Shown here in pieces: positions 1 to 11,785 of a stretch of DNA of 64,000 bases. Position 1 is the first letter of the stretch. The number at the start of each line of letters is the position of its first letter. The DNA lies in assembly GCF_007827595.1 (NCBI RefSeq), contig NZ_VISR01000004.1:62001-126000 (forward strand), in the 5' to 3' direction. The position numbers were made by a program, and so were the translations under genes. The notes below the pieces were generated by a model that worked only from the letters and a program-made list of their open reading frames with translations, was not told where the DNA came from and ran no database searches. Source of the stretch: Streptomyces sp. BK340. GTDB taxonomy: Bacteria; Actinomycetota; Actinomycetes; Streptomycetales; Streptomycetaceae.

Positions 1-145
1 TCCGTACCAGCGCGGTCTGCAGCAGGTCCTGGGCGTCGAGCGGGTCGCAGACCAGGCGCCGGGCGGTGTGCAGCAGTGTGTCATGATTCGTCCGGACGTA
101 CTCGTCGAAGTCCAGCACCGGGTCAGGGTGTGTACGCGCATGCAC
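1..145 (-). CDS. ECF sigma factor, N-terminal part (runs off the window)
   Basis: The minus strand reads an open frame from a GTG at 145 to the window edge, giving about 48 residues. They contain the region-2 pattern of SigE-type extracytoplasmic-function sigma factors: DFDEYVRTNHDTLL, then LLHTARRLVCDP and DAQDLLQTALVR, which is the core-RNAP-binding and -10-recognition helix region. The start is supported by GAAAGG nine bases upstream of the GTG. Only region 2 is visible; region 4 lies outside the window. The target regulon cannot be inferred from this fragment. Family assignment is fairly secure from the DAxDLxQ motif, the subfamily less so. Confidence 0.75.
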   Translation of the reverse strand, partial: MHARTHPDPVLDFDEYVRTNHDTLLHTARRLVCDPLDAQDLLQTALVR

Positions 146-191
146 GGTTGGATGCCTTTCGTGGATGGCCGTGAACGGTAGGAGAACCGCG

Positions 192-296
192 GCGCGGCCG
201 ATGCATACCCCCGTAAGACATCGGCCGCGCGTCGTGCGGTCTGGTGGAGAGGAACTCGTCGCCCGGCTCGCCGATGCCCCTTGCATCGGCGAGCCG
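192..296. repeat. Two consecutive strong inverted repeats
   Basis: Seen directly: a 12-bp stem (192-203 with 219-230, GCGCGGCCGATG) with a 15-base loop, and a 13-bp perfect stem (264-276 with 284-296, CGGCTCGCCGATG) with a 7-base loop. Both contain the same CGATG core. They lie upstream of the sigma-factor gene and just beyond the terminator of the 371-901 gene. They could be extra terminators or an RNA structure; no T-run follows either. Confidence 0.5.
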
Positions 297-324
297 AGGC
301 TCAGACCGGCACTTGCCTGCCTGT

Positions 325-360
325 CACCCCTCGTGCGGCCGCGAGGCCGCACGAGGGGTG
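325..360 (-). terminator. Perfect 16-bp stem terminator
   Basis: CACCCCTCGTGCGGCC at 325-340 pairs perfectly with 345-360 around a GCGA tetraloop. It lies 10 bases beyond the stop of the secreted-protein gene ending at 371. There is no T-run, as is usual for Streptomyces terminators. Confidence 0.7.
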
Positions 361-370
361 CGTGCAGGGT

Positions 371-901
371 TCAGCTGCAGGTCCGGTAGTCGTAGCCGGC
401 GATCCGTCCGTTGCCGTCACCGTCGTAGAAGTGATACCGGCCTTGGTCGTCTCGGCTGACGCTGATCGAATGGGCGGTGCCGATGTACGTGTCGACGGCT
501 CCGTCGCCGTCTGTGTCCCGCAGCCAGTCGCCCGCCTTCCCGAAGGTCTCCTTTCCGACCACCCCGTCGGGGTTGGCCTCCCAGTCGCTCTGCCACGCCT
601 TGGTGGCGGCCTTGGTCTGGGAGCCGAAGACGCCGTCGATGTCCGAGGCGGAGGTGAGGTTGCCGTCCGCCCACAGGATCTTCTGCCACAGGCAGGTGGC
701 GTTGGAGGCCGTGTTGGTGCCCGTCGACAGGATGCCTTCGTCGTCCCAGTCGTTCGAGAAGGCACCGGCACCGTAGACGTAGGCTTGACCGCTGTAGGTA
801 CCGCTTGCGGAGGCCGGGGAGGCGCTCAGCGCCAAGGTTGCGGCGGTCAACGCTCCGATCGAGCATCCGATCAACTTGGCCCGCGTCGCACGTGAAGTCA
901 C
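371..901 (-). CDS. Secreted protein with peptidoglycan-binding-like domain
   Basis: A 176-residue product from a GTG start preceded by AAAGGAG seven bases upstream. An Arg/Lys-rich start and an Ala/Leu-rich stretch (TLALSASPASASG) form a Sec signal peptide cleaved near residue 33. The middle (roughly residues 45-120) has the pattern of a peptidoglycan-binding-like repeat: a conserved LWQKILWADG, then DIDGVFGSQTKAATKAWQ and DGVVGKETF. The tail carries two Asp-rich stretches, DTDGDGAVD and DGDGNG, that resemble calcium-binding loops. Its role is probably in the cell envelope or extracellular. No enzymatic domain is visible. It is transcribed toward the sigma-factor gene and ends in a strong terminator. 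Confidence 0.72.
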   Translation of the reverse strand: MTSRATRAKLIGCSIGALTAATLALSASPASASGTYSGQAYVYGAGAFSNDWDDEGILSTGTNTASNATCLWQKILWADGNLTSASDIDGVFGSQTKAATKAWQSDWEANPDGVVGKETFGKAGDWLRDTDGDGAVDTYIGTAHSISVSRDDQGRYHFYDGDGNGRIAGYDYRTCS

Positions 902-1219
902 AGTGCTGCTCCTTTGTCGTAGTTCCGATTGCCTCGAGCGGGCGCGGTGCCGGGCCGGCCGACTCGGCGTCGAACCGGGCCTACGGTCGCCGCGCTGCTC
1001 GCTGCGAGGCTTTACGTCATCGAGTTCAGCGGGCCGGGAATTGAATGGGCAGCCGCCTCTGCCGCCCTGATCAATGGCGCCATTGCAGGTCACGTCCCCG
1101 GCTCTGCGACGGTGACCAAAGAAGGCGCCTCTCGTTTGCCCTCCTGTCACAGGCGTCGTAGCGTGCCGGCGATCGCGCCGCGTCCACGGGGGACGGGCGG
1201 GCAGTTGGGGGTGCTATCG
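902..1219. other. Divergent intergenic region
   Basis: About 318 bases between the secreted-protein gene (minus) and the STAND/WD40 gene (plus). It should hold both promoters. I see no clear operator or hairpin, and the open frame that crosses it lacks convincing coding character upstream of the ATG at 1220. Confidence 0.4.
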
Positions 1220-5023
<3,804 letters not shown>

Positions 5024-5328
5024 CGCTGAGGGACAGCAACTGGCCGACGGTCTCCCTCAAGTGCCGGGCGAGGGCATCGGTGTGGTGGCTCATGGCGAGC
5101 AAACCGATGCAAACGCCAGCCGGAGCAACCGTCGCTTTCGTGCCAGCCATGCAAGCAGGTGACGGAGGGCCGTGCGGGAGGAGGGCTTCGGCCAACGTCT
5201 CCATGCCAACTCCACGCAGCAGCGCAGCGTATGCCGGACTGGTAGGTGCCCCGCTCAGTTGCTGGCCTCTTACGAATCAGCCGCGACCGCTGCGGGCCCG
5301 GCTGCCCTTCATCCATGACTGCGGCCGT
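5024..5328. other. Intergenic stretch, possible gene remnant
   Basis: About 305 bases after the WD40 gene. An 85-codon minus-strand frame (4947-5204) overlaps the 3' end of the WD40 gene and has some protein-like composition (HHTDALARHLRETVGQLLSL), but no family, start context or partner is recognised. I treat it as non-coding or a remnant. Confidence 0.3.
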
Positions 5329-5350
5329 CCCCTGTCCGACTGGACAGGGG
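5329..5350 (-). terminator. Hairpin downstream of lipoprotein gene
   Basis: CCCCTGTCC at 5329-5337 pairs perfectly with GGACAGGGG at 5342-5350 around GACT. It lies 19 bases beyond the lipoprotein stop. Confidence 0.65.
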
Positions 5351-5368
5351 GCGGGCGCAAGCCGGGTG

Positions 5369-6139
5369 TCACTTCTTCAGTTTGTCGAAGTCCAGGACCT
5401 CGTCGGCCGGCGGGGGCGTGACGGTCACAGGCTCGTTGAACGCCGAGTACTCGAGCGAGCCGGGCGCAGTGCCGCCCTCGACGGTCACCCTGAGCGGGTA
5501 GGGCTCTGCCTTGGCGGATACGAGGATGGTTCGTGTCCCCCCGGAGCCTTCCTTCCCCGTGAGCGTCACAGCAGGTATGCCATCGACCTCGGTTTCCGCG
5601 CCTCTGTGGAGGGGGCTGTCCTTCTCGAATGCGTTGAAGTCGCAGGCGTAGAAGTCATCGCCCTCCTTCGCGGCCTGTTCCGGCACCGCGAACCATCGTC
5701 CCTTGAACATCTCGGCGAGGGCGTTCGTCTCCTGGGGTGACGAGCCCTTCCTTCTCCCTGACTGCTGCCAGAACTTCTTGTCGCCCTTCATGTACCTGTG
5801 ACCGCCGACCACACGGAGTTCAGTGTGCGCGCCTGCGACAGTGAAGGTCCCCTGACAGCTGCCTTTCCCGGCGACAGTGAAGTCGACGGTCATCTCCACG
5901 CCGTGGCTGGTTCTGCCGCCCTTGACCCTGAACGACTTCAGCTTCGTCATGGCCAGCCGTGACTTCCCGGCAATCTGGGCGGCGCTCAACCCCTCGAACA
6001 GCTTCGCAGGCGACGGCGCTGCAGAAGCAGAGTGTCCTGCCACTTCGGCATTGGCCTTCTTGTCGTCTCCGCACGCGGTGAGCGTCACCGCTGCCGTCAC
6101 GCACAGGGCCGCTGCCACCAGAAGAGTACGATTAGTCAC
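5369..6139 (-). CDS. Secreted lipoprotein, LppX/LprG-like
   Basis: A 256-residue product starting at a GTG with AAGGGG eight bases upstream. The N-terminus is a lipoprotein signal peptide with lipobox LTAC near residue 22, followed by the polar linker GDDKK. The mature part has alternating beta-strand patterns and phrases such as MTKLKSFRVKGG, VDFTVAGKGSCQGTF and WFAVPEQ, typical of the actinobacterial LppX/LprG-like lipid-carrier fold family. The protein should be anchored outside the membrane. It is monocistronic between a hairpin terminator and a gene-poor stretch. The fold assignment is inferred; the lipoprotein nature is directly visible. Confidence 0.8.
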   Translation of the reverse strand: MTNRTLLVAAALCVTAAVTLTACGDDKKANAEVAGHSASAAPSPAKLFEGLSAAQIAGKSRLAMTKLKSFRVKGGRTSHGVEMTVDFTVAGKGSCQGTFTVAGAHTELRVVGGHRYMKGDKKFWQQSGRRKGSSPQETNALAEMFKGRWFAVPEQAAKEGDDFYACDFNAFEKDSPLHRGAETEVDGIPAVTLTGKEGSGGTRTILVSAKAEPYPLRVTVEGGTAPGSLEYSAFNEPVTVTPPPADEVLDFDKLKK

Positions 6140-6587
6140 CTTTATTTCCCCTTAAACGATCCGACAAGGGGATACCGCCACCAGTGCCTGATACAGCTGA
6201 CTAGTGGCGCGATGCCCCCCAACTTACCCAAAGCGTTGCCCGCCGGCGGAAGCGGCTGCCGCCTGTCGCGCCGCCAGGCGCCATAGAACCGAACCGGGCG
6301 GCGGCCTCCACCGTGATCTTGTACTCGGTCACACCGACGGAAAGCCTGCGCGCACGCCCAGACGCCATCAAGCCCCCTCCCGCACGCCGCTCCCCCGGAT
6401 CACGTGAATGGGGAACCGGCGACCCAAAAGCAACAAAGGCAGACCAACGAGCCGAACCGACTGGCCATAGCCCAGTATCCAGTCGACTCGACCGAGAGTT
6501 GATCAGTGAAGCAAGACTGTAGACGTCATGAAGAAGCCGTGAACAGGAGGAATGCTGAACGGCCCCCACACGGGCAGGTGATGTCGA
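6140..6587. other. Gene-poor stretch upstream of lipoprotein gene
   Basis: About 450 bases with lower GC than the neighbours. A 122-codon minus-strand frame (6201-6569) has no recognisable domain. The stretch adjoins transposase debris and is probably decayed mobile DNA plus the lipoprotein promoter. Confidence 0.35.
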
Positions 6588-7096
6588 TCACGACAGGGGA
6601 GGGCCCCGAGGTAGCCCTCCCCCTGGCAGCGCAGGTATCCGCTGGCGGGATTCACGGATCACACGCGAACCTTCAAACGATCGCCATCCTGCTTGTCGCG
6701 CTGATGGCCATGACCGCCGCTGCTTGAGGTAGCTCAGACAATGCTCGACGACGCTACGACGACGGTAAACAGCCCTGCCGAAGCCGCACCGACGGTCGCC
6801 GCGGTCCATCCAGCCGCCACCGGTCGAAGCGCTCGCCGGATGTGCGCCTCGACCGCGAGCGGGGTGCCGTGCCCGTCGGTGATCAGGTGGCGCTTGAAGC
6901 CGGCCCGTCGCCGGTCGACGCGGGCGCCGGGGATGAGGCGACCGCCGATGGTGGCGGGTCCGTCATAGATGACGTGGATGCGGGCCTGGCACCCCTCGTA
7001 CAGAACGGCCTCGAGGGCGGCAATGGCCGGGGACCGCTTCGGGTCGTGCTCGTGCCGCAGCGTGTCGTCGGCCCATTCGATCACGACTGGCAACAA
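6588..7096 (-). pseudogene. Decayed IS5-family transposase
   Basis: Two minus-strand frames carry IS5-type DDE transposase signatures. The upstream frame (6734-7096) has GARVDRRRAGFKRHLITDGH followed by GTPLAV, equivalent to the DRxxxGSKHHVITDxxGxPLAV region around the first catalytic Asp. The next frame (6588-6809) has YRRRSVVEHCLSYLKQRR, equivalent to the C-terminal R-VVERxFxxLKQ motif around the catalytic Glu. The middle of the enzyme is missing and a frameshift separates the halves, so the gene is not functional. No terminal inverted repeats were identified. Confidence 0.7.
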
Positions 7097-7147
7097 GGCG
7101 GCCGCCGCCCGCTCCTGCGAACGGCGGCCGCGAACGGGATCAGACGG

Positions 7148-7666
7148 TCAGAGCTTGGTGAAGCACATCGTGGAGCTGCTGCCCCGGCGGGTGACCTTGA
7201 TGCCGTAGTCGTACTCGGACCCGCACTGCTGGCCCGCGACCAACAGGTCGCCCATCTTGTATTCGGCCTCGGGAGAGTCGCAGTCGACAACCGTCGGAAC
7301 CGGACTGCCCTGAGGGTCCTCGACCTTGACGCAGTCGCCGATGGTGGGGTTGTGCGATGCCGCCTCGGCCTCCTTCTTCGCCTTGCCGCCGTTGGGGTCG
7401 GTGTTGTAGTCCCAGACCCAGTAGCCGAGGGCGCCGAACACCGCGATGACGATGACGGCGGACTTCAGCATCCGCCCCAGACCGCCCGGCTGCGGTCGCT
7501 GCGGTCCACGGGCAGGCTGCGGTTGCTGGGGGTGTCCGTACGGGGCCTGTGGCTGTGGCTGCTGCGGGTATCCGACCGGCGCCTGTGGCTGCTGCGGGTA
7601 TACGTAGGGCTGCTGCGGCTGCCCGTACGGCGGCTGATTCTGGTACTGCGGAGGAGGCGTCGACAT
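7148..7666 (-). CDS. Pro/Gln-rich single-pass membrane protein, LppU-like C-terminal domain
   Basis: A 172-residue protein with ATG start and GGGGAT about nine bases upstream. Residues 1-65 are a repetitive, presumably disordered cytoplasmic region of PQQPQ/YGQPQQP repeats. A single transmembrane helix follows near 69-88 (MLKSAVIVIAVFGALGYWVW). The extracytoplasmic domain begins with IGDCVKVEDPQG and contains VVDCDSPEAEYKM and a later CG...CF pair, the four-cysteine pattern of the LppU/SCO3897 family of Streptomyces. The function is unknown in the family. It sits between two transposase remnants but its codon usage looks normal and the frame is intact. Confidence 0.82.
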   Translation of the reverse strand: MSTPPPQYQNQPPYGQPQQPYVYPQQPQAPVGYPQQPQPQAPYGHPQQPQPARGPQRPQPGGLGRMLKSAVIVIAVFGALGYWVWDYNTDPNGGKAKKEAEAASHNPTIGDCVKVEDPQGSPVPTVVDCDSPEAEYKMGDLLVAGQQCGSEYDYGIKVTRRGSSSTMCFTKL

Positions 7667-7887
7667 GCCTGGAGATCCCCGTTGTTGAGTGTCGGATGGT
7701 GATCAATGCGAGCGCGAGACTACCCCTCGGTATCGCACGGTCGCCAACGGCGGTTGCCGCCGCCGGCGCAGACAGTGCCGGGAGACACGGGCGCCGGTCC
7801 CGAAGCCCTGGAACGCGACAAGGAGGTGGAACTCCTCGGGGGAGCTTGTCTCCTGCAGGTACATCAGGTAGCACGAGCTCAACCGCA
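7667..7887. other. Non-coding stretch between LppU-like gene and ISL3 fragment
   Basis: About 220 bases holding the promoter of the minus-strand LppU-like gene. A minus-strand frame continues from the ISL3 remnant after its frameshift but carries no recognisable domain. Confidence 0.35.
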
Positions 7888-8253
7888 CTAACGTCGACGC
7901 CGTGCACACCGGTGAGTACTGGGCAGCGGCCAAGAGCGGCCGGTGCCGGCCGGACACGGCCCTCGGCATCCTCGACTAGTAGCTGTCGTAGCGCAGAAGT
8001 ACCGGCGCACCCGCAGCCGGATGATGACCGAGCGTGAGCCCAACGGCCTCTCATTCAGGGAGCGTTGATACGTACTGTGCACGCGACGGGCCTGCTTGCG
8101 GCACTTCGGGCACCGGCCTGGACGAGCCGTCGACACCGCCCCGACCACCAGGACGCCGGAGGAGTCGCTCACCCCCTCCACCCGCACATCGATCCCGGGC
8201 CCTGCGCCATGTGGGCACCAGCGTCCCGCCGACGCTGGATTCTGAAGATCCAC
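7888..8253 (-). pseudogene. ISL3-family transposase, truncated N-terminal fragment
   Basis: The minus-strand frame encodes the ISL3 N-terminal zinc-binding region: GIDVRVEGVSDSSG, then CPKCRKQARRVHSTYQRSL and IRLRVRRYFC. These match the CxxC...RVHSxYxRxLxDxPxxGxxVxIxLRVRRFxC pattern of ISL3 enzymes. After RRYFC the frame shifts and the sequence soon loses similarity. The whole DDE catalytic domain is absent. It is therefore a dead fragment, abutting the IS5 remnant with only a few bases between them. Confidence 0.75.
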
Positions 8254-8259
8254 TCCGGC

Positions 8260-9058
8260 TCAGGTGCGGAGCCAGATGACGAGGGCTGCTGCCGTGGAGG
8301 TGCCGAGAAGGACGTAGCCGCGCTTGTCGTAGCGGGTGGCGACGGCTCGGGCCTGCTTGAGGCGGTTGATCGCCCGTTCGATGGTGTTGCGTCTCTTGTA
8401 GCGGTCTTCGTCGAAGCCGGGCGGCCGTCCGCCGCGCGATCCTTTGCGCAGGCGGGCGGCCTGGCTGTCAGTCTTCTCCCGGATGGTGTGCCGGATGCCC
8501 CGGCGCCGCAGGTACTCGCGGACTGGGCCGTTGCTGTATGCCTTGTCGGCCGCCAGGCTGTCGGGGTTCCTGCGTGGTCGGCCTGGGCCGATCCGCGGCA
8601 CTCGGGTCTTCTCCAGCAGGGCAATGAACTGGGTGCAGTCCGCCCGCTGCCCGCCGGTGATGACCAGGGACAGAGGTCTGCAGCGGCCGTCCGCACTCGG
8701 GTGGAGCTTGCTGGTAGATCCGCCGCGCGAGCGGCCCAGGCCCCCACCTCCAGCACCACCTCCACCAGGCGGACGACCCGGCTCTGCCACGGCGTTTCGC
8801 CCTGGTGTTCTGGCTGCTCGGCCCCCTTTGAAGCGGGTGCCGGCGGAGGGCCGGTTCGGGCACCAGCCGCATGTTGGTGAGCGCGGACGATGGTGGAGTC
8901 GACTGAGATATCCCAGTCGATCGCACCTTTCGAGTCAGCCGCGGCCTGGGCCTTCTGAAGCAAACGCTCCCACGTGCCGTCCGCGGACCACAGCCGGTGG
9001 CGTTCATAGACGGTCTTCCATGGCCCGAACCGATCGGGCAGGTCCCACCACTGAACAC
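8260..9058 (-). pseudogene. IS5-family transposase, 5'-truncated and in two frames
   Basis: Reading the minus strand, the first frame begins without a start as VQWWDLPDRFGPWKTVYERH, then ISVDSTIVRAHQHAAGA, the first catalytic Asp region of IS5/IS427-type enzymes. The frame shifts near a G-rich stretch (about 8740-8790). The second frame continues with GLGRSRGGSTSKLHPSADG, LVITGGQRAD, LAADKAYSNGPVREYLRRRG (second Asp) and YKRRNTIERAINRLKQ (catalytic Glu). All DDE motifs are present across the two frames, so the shift could be the programmed type known in this family, but the roughly 50-70 N-terminal residues are missing and a stop precedes the fragment. Confidence 0.8.
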
Positions 9059-9181
9059 CGGTCCGTTACCCGGTGCAAGTACCTAGATGAGGTGACGGTC
9101 CATGTGTTGTGGCCCACTGTGCCGAGGGCTGCTGCGAACAGCCACAGGGTTCATTGAAGGCCCGGGTGCCGCTGCCGCTAG

Positions 9182-9352
9182 GTCCTGTCGTCAAATTCCC
9201 GTCGTCGCCCGAAGGGCGGCCTCGCGGCGTCTGGTGCGTGCTCTCGGTGTGCCGGGCGGAAGTCCTCGTACTGGACGTACTTGGGCTTTCGCCCGGTGCG
9301 GCGAGAGTGCGTGCCAGGCGTCGTGGGGCAGACGGGAATTTGACGACAGGGC
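9182..9352. mobile_element. MITE-like element, 22-bp terminal inverted repeats, CTAG target duplication
   Basis: The left end GTCCTGTCGTCAAATTCCC (9182 on) is repeated inverted at the right end (to 9352) over 22 bases with a single mismatch. Both ends are flanked by CTAG (9178-9181 and 9353-9356), a 4-bp target duplication of the YTAR type made by IS5-group transposases. The 171-bp interior is itself a long imperfect foldback (about 9220-9255 against 9295-9330) and has no coding capacity for a transposase. These are the hallmarks of a miniature inverted-repeat transposable element. The right-hand CTAG supplies the TAG stop of the adjacent beta-glucosidase gene. Confidence 0.85.
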
Positions 9353-10780
9353 CTAGTGGGCCTGCGCCGTCGGCAGCGCCCCCGTCCGGGCGGCCTCGCC
9401 GTACCAGCGCGCACTCGACTTCGGCGTCCGCTCCAGCGTCGCGTAGTCGACGTACACCGCCCCGAACCGCTTCTCGTAGCCGTACGCCCACTCGAAGTTG
9501 TCCAGCAGGGACCACAGGTAGTAGCCGCGCACGTCCGCGCCGTCGGTGAGGGCGCGGCGGACCGCCGAGAGGTGGCCGCGCAGGTAGGCGATGCGCTCGG
9601 GGTCGTGCACCCGGCCGTCCGGGTCGGGCTTGTCGTCGTAGGCCGCGCCGTTCTCCGTCACGTACAGCGGCAGGCCCGGTGCCTCCCGCGTGTACCGCAT
9701 GATCAGCTCGTGCAGGCCCGTCGGGTCGATCGTCCAGCCCATCTCGGTGCGCTCGCCCGGGGTCTGGTGGAACAGCACGTCGTCCGCGGCCGGCCAGGGG
9801 GAGTGGTCGCTGGCGCCGTGGCCGTCCGCCCGCAGGCCCCCGGCCTTGTCCGGGGCCGCCGAGACCAGGGTCGGTGTGTAGTAGTTCAGGCCCAGCGCGT
9901 CCAGCGGCACGTTGATCGCACTGACGTCGCCGTCGAGGACGTACGACCAGTCGGTGACCGAAGCCGTCGAGGACAACAGGGTCTCCGGGTAGGCCCCGTG
10001 CAGCATCGGGCCGTGGAAGATCCCGTTGGCCAGGTCGTCGATGCGGCGGGCCGCCGCCAGATCGGCCGGGTCCTGCGAAAGGGGCCGTACCACCGAGGAG
10101 TTGAGGCTGATGGCGATCTGGTTGCGGGCCGGCATCGCCGAGCGCAGGGCCGCCGCGCCCAGGCCGTGGGCCAGGTTGAGGTGGTGGGCCGCGCGCAGGG
10201 CGGCGGCCGGGTCGGTGCGGCCCGGGGCGTGGACACCGGAGCCGTAGCCCAGGAAGGCGCTGCACCAGGGCTCGTTGAGGGTGATCCAGTGCTCCACCCG
10301 GTCGCCCAGTGCCTCGCCGACCAGCTGTGCGTACTCGGCGAACCGGTGCGCGGTGTCCCGCTCCGGCCAGCCGCCCGCGTCCTCCAGCTCCTGCGGCAGG
10401 TCCCAGTGGTAGAGGGTGAGCGCCGGCTTGATCCCGGCTTCCAGCAGCTCGTCCACCAGCCGGCGGTAGAAGTCCAGGCCCACCTGGACCGCCGGGCCGC
10501 GCCCGGTCGGCTGCACCCGGGACCAGGAGACGGAGAAGCGGTAGGCGTTCAGGCCCAGCTCCGCCATGAGCGCCACGTCCTCGCGGTAGCGGTGGTAGTG
10601 GTCGACGGCGATGTCACCGGTCTCGCCGCCGGCCGTCCGGCCCGGCGTATGGCTGAAGGTGTCCCAGATCGAGGGGGTGCGGCCGCCCTCGCGCACCGCC
10701 CCCTCGATCTGGTAGGCGGAGGTCGCGGCGCCCCAGAGAAAGGCGGGAGGGAAGGTCACGGACGTAACGGGTTCAGGCAT
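9353..10780 (-). CDS. bglC: GH1 beta-glucosidase of the cellobiose locus
   Basis: A 475-residue family-1 glycoside hydrolase. The N-terminus [19 protein letters not shown] is the family signature. The acid/base Glu lies in TLNEPW near residue 169, and the nucleophile Glu in YVTENGAAY near 376. There is no signal peptide, so it acts in the cytoplasm, splitting cellobiose and cello-oligosaccharides imported by the CebEFG transporter encoded just upstream. GGAG precedes the ATG. A CebR-type operator overlaps the start codon and RBS. The stop codon TAG lies inside the CTAG duplication of a MITE, so the original C-terminus may have been altered by the insertion. The length is normal for the family. 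Confidence 0.95.
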   Translation of the reverse strand: MPEPVTSVTFPPAFLWGAATSAYQIEGAVREGGRTPSIWDTFSHTPGRTAGGETGDIAVDHYHRYREDVALMAELGLNAYRFSVSWSRVQPTGRGPAVQVGLDFYRRLVDELLEAGIKPALTLYHWDLPQELEDAGGWPERDTAHRFAEYAQLVGEALGDRVEHWITLNEPWCSAFLGYGSGVHAPGRTDPAAALRAAHHLNLAHGLGAAALRSAMPARNQIAISLNSSVVRPLSQDPADLAAARRIDDLANGIFHGPMLHGAYPETLLSSTASVTDWSYVLDGDVSAINVPLDALGLNYYTPTLVSAAPDKAGGLRADGHGASDHSPWPAADDVLFHQTPGERTEMGWTIDPTGLHELIMRYTREAPGLPLYVTENGAAYDDKPDPDGRVHDPERIAYLRGHLSAVRRALTDGADVRGYYLWSLLDNFEWAYGYEKRFGAVYVDYATLERTPKSSARWYGEAARTGALPTAQAH

Positions 10781-10793
10781 GGAAGCGCTCCCA
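10780..10793. promoter_or_regulatory. CebR-type operator at bglC start
   Basis: TGGAAGCGCTCCCA, one mismatch from the 14-bp CebR palindrome TGGGAGCGCTCCCA. It spans the bases just upstream of the bglC ATG and overlaps the ribosome-binding site, which suggests repression of bglC within the ceb operon or from a local promoter. Confidence 0.75.
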
Positions 10794-10900
10794 TTGGGGT
10801 CGTGGAAGACCGACGAGACGAGTGGGGGGAGAGGGCGGAGAGAGGAGGGGCGAGGGCGGAAGGGGCCGGGGCGGCGGTGGCCCGGCCCCGCGAGGAGCGG

Positions 10901-11785
10901 TCAGCCCTTGATCGCGCCCTGCATGATCCCGCCCACGATCTGCTTGCCGAACAGCAGGAAGGCGATCAGCAGCGGCAGCGTGCCGAGCAGCGCACCCGCC
11001 ATGATCACCGCCTGGTCCGGGACGTAGCCGGTGCCGAGCGAGTTCAGGGCCACCTGCACGGTCGGGTTCTGCTGGTTCAGGGCGATGATCGGCCACAGGA
11101 AGTCGTTCCACGCGAACACGAAGGTCAGCAGGCCGAGCACCGCCATCGCGGGCCGGGCCGCCGGGAACACCACGTGCCACACGATCCGGATGCTGCTCGC
11201 CCCGTCCACCCGGGCCGCCTCGATCAGCTCCGACGGCAGCGCCTGCAGCAGGTACTGCCGCATGAAGAACGTGCCGAACGCGGTCACCAGGCTCGGCAGG
11301 ATCACCGTCTGCAGCTGGTTCGACCAGCCGAAGTCCGCCATCCACAGGTACAGCGGTACGACGGCCAGCTGCGGCGGGATCATCATCGTGCCGACGGTCA
11401 GCAGCAACAGCAGACCGGAGAAGCGGAACCGCAGCTTGGCGAAGGCGAAGCCGGCCAGCGTCGCGAACAGCACGGTGCTCACCGTGATCGCGCCCGCCAC
11501 GATCACCGAGTTGAACATCGCGGTACCGAGCCCGGCCTGGTCCCATGCGGCCTGCATGTTCTTGAACAGGTTGCCGCCGAACCACAGCGGCGGCGGGGTC
11601 TGGGCGAGACGCCGGTCGGTGCGCGAGGCCGCGATCGCCGTCCACACCAGCGGGGCCAGCGAGACCAGCGCGAAGACGGCCAGGACGACGTACGTCATCG
11701 GGCCCGCGTGCAGCTGCTTGCCCGCGCCCGTCACCCGGCGCCGCTTCGCCTTCGTCGCGGGCAGAGTCAGTTCACTGGTGGTCAT
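10901..11785 (-). CDS. cebG: Cello-oligosaccharide ABC transporter permease
   Basis: A 294-residue inner-membrane permease of the CUT1 sugar ABC family, MalG type. It has about six transmembrane segments (for example YVVLAVFALVSLAPLVW and FSGLLLLLTVGTMMIP) and the cytoplasmic EAA loop EAARVDGASSIRIVWHVVFP that docks to the ATPase. Its start overlaps the cebF stop by four bases (ATGA), indicating translational coupling. Together with CebE and CebF it forms the cellobiose/cellotriose importer. No ATPase is encoded here; in Streptomyces the shared MsiK energises it. About 120 bases separate it from bglC downstream. Confidence 0.93.
   Translation of the reverse strand: MTTSELTLPATKAKRRRVTGAGKQLHAGPMTYVVLAVFALVSLAPLVWTAIAASRTDRRLAQTPPPLWFGGNLFKNMQAAWDQAGLGTAMFNSVIVAGAITVSTVLFATLAGFAFAKLRFRFSGLLLLLTVGTMMIPPQLAVVPLYLWMADFGWSNQLQTVILPSLVTAFGTFFMRQYLLQALPSELIEAARVDGASSIRIVWHVVFPAARPAMAVLGLLTFVFAWNDFLWPIIALNQQNPTVQVALNSLGTGYVPDQAVIMAGALLGTLPLLIAFLLFGKQIVGGIMQGAIKG

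Noticed and set aside
6201..6569. 122-codon minus-strand frame
   Set aside because: No domain, signal or conserved neighbour recognised; lies beside transposase debris and reads as decayed DNA.
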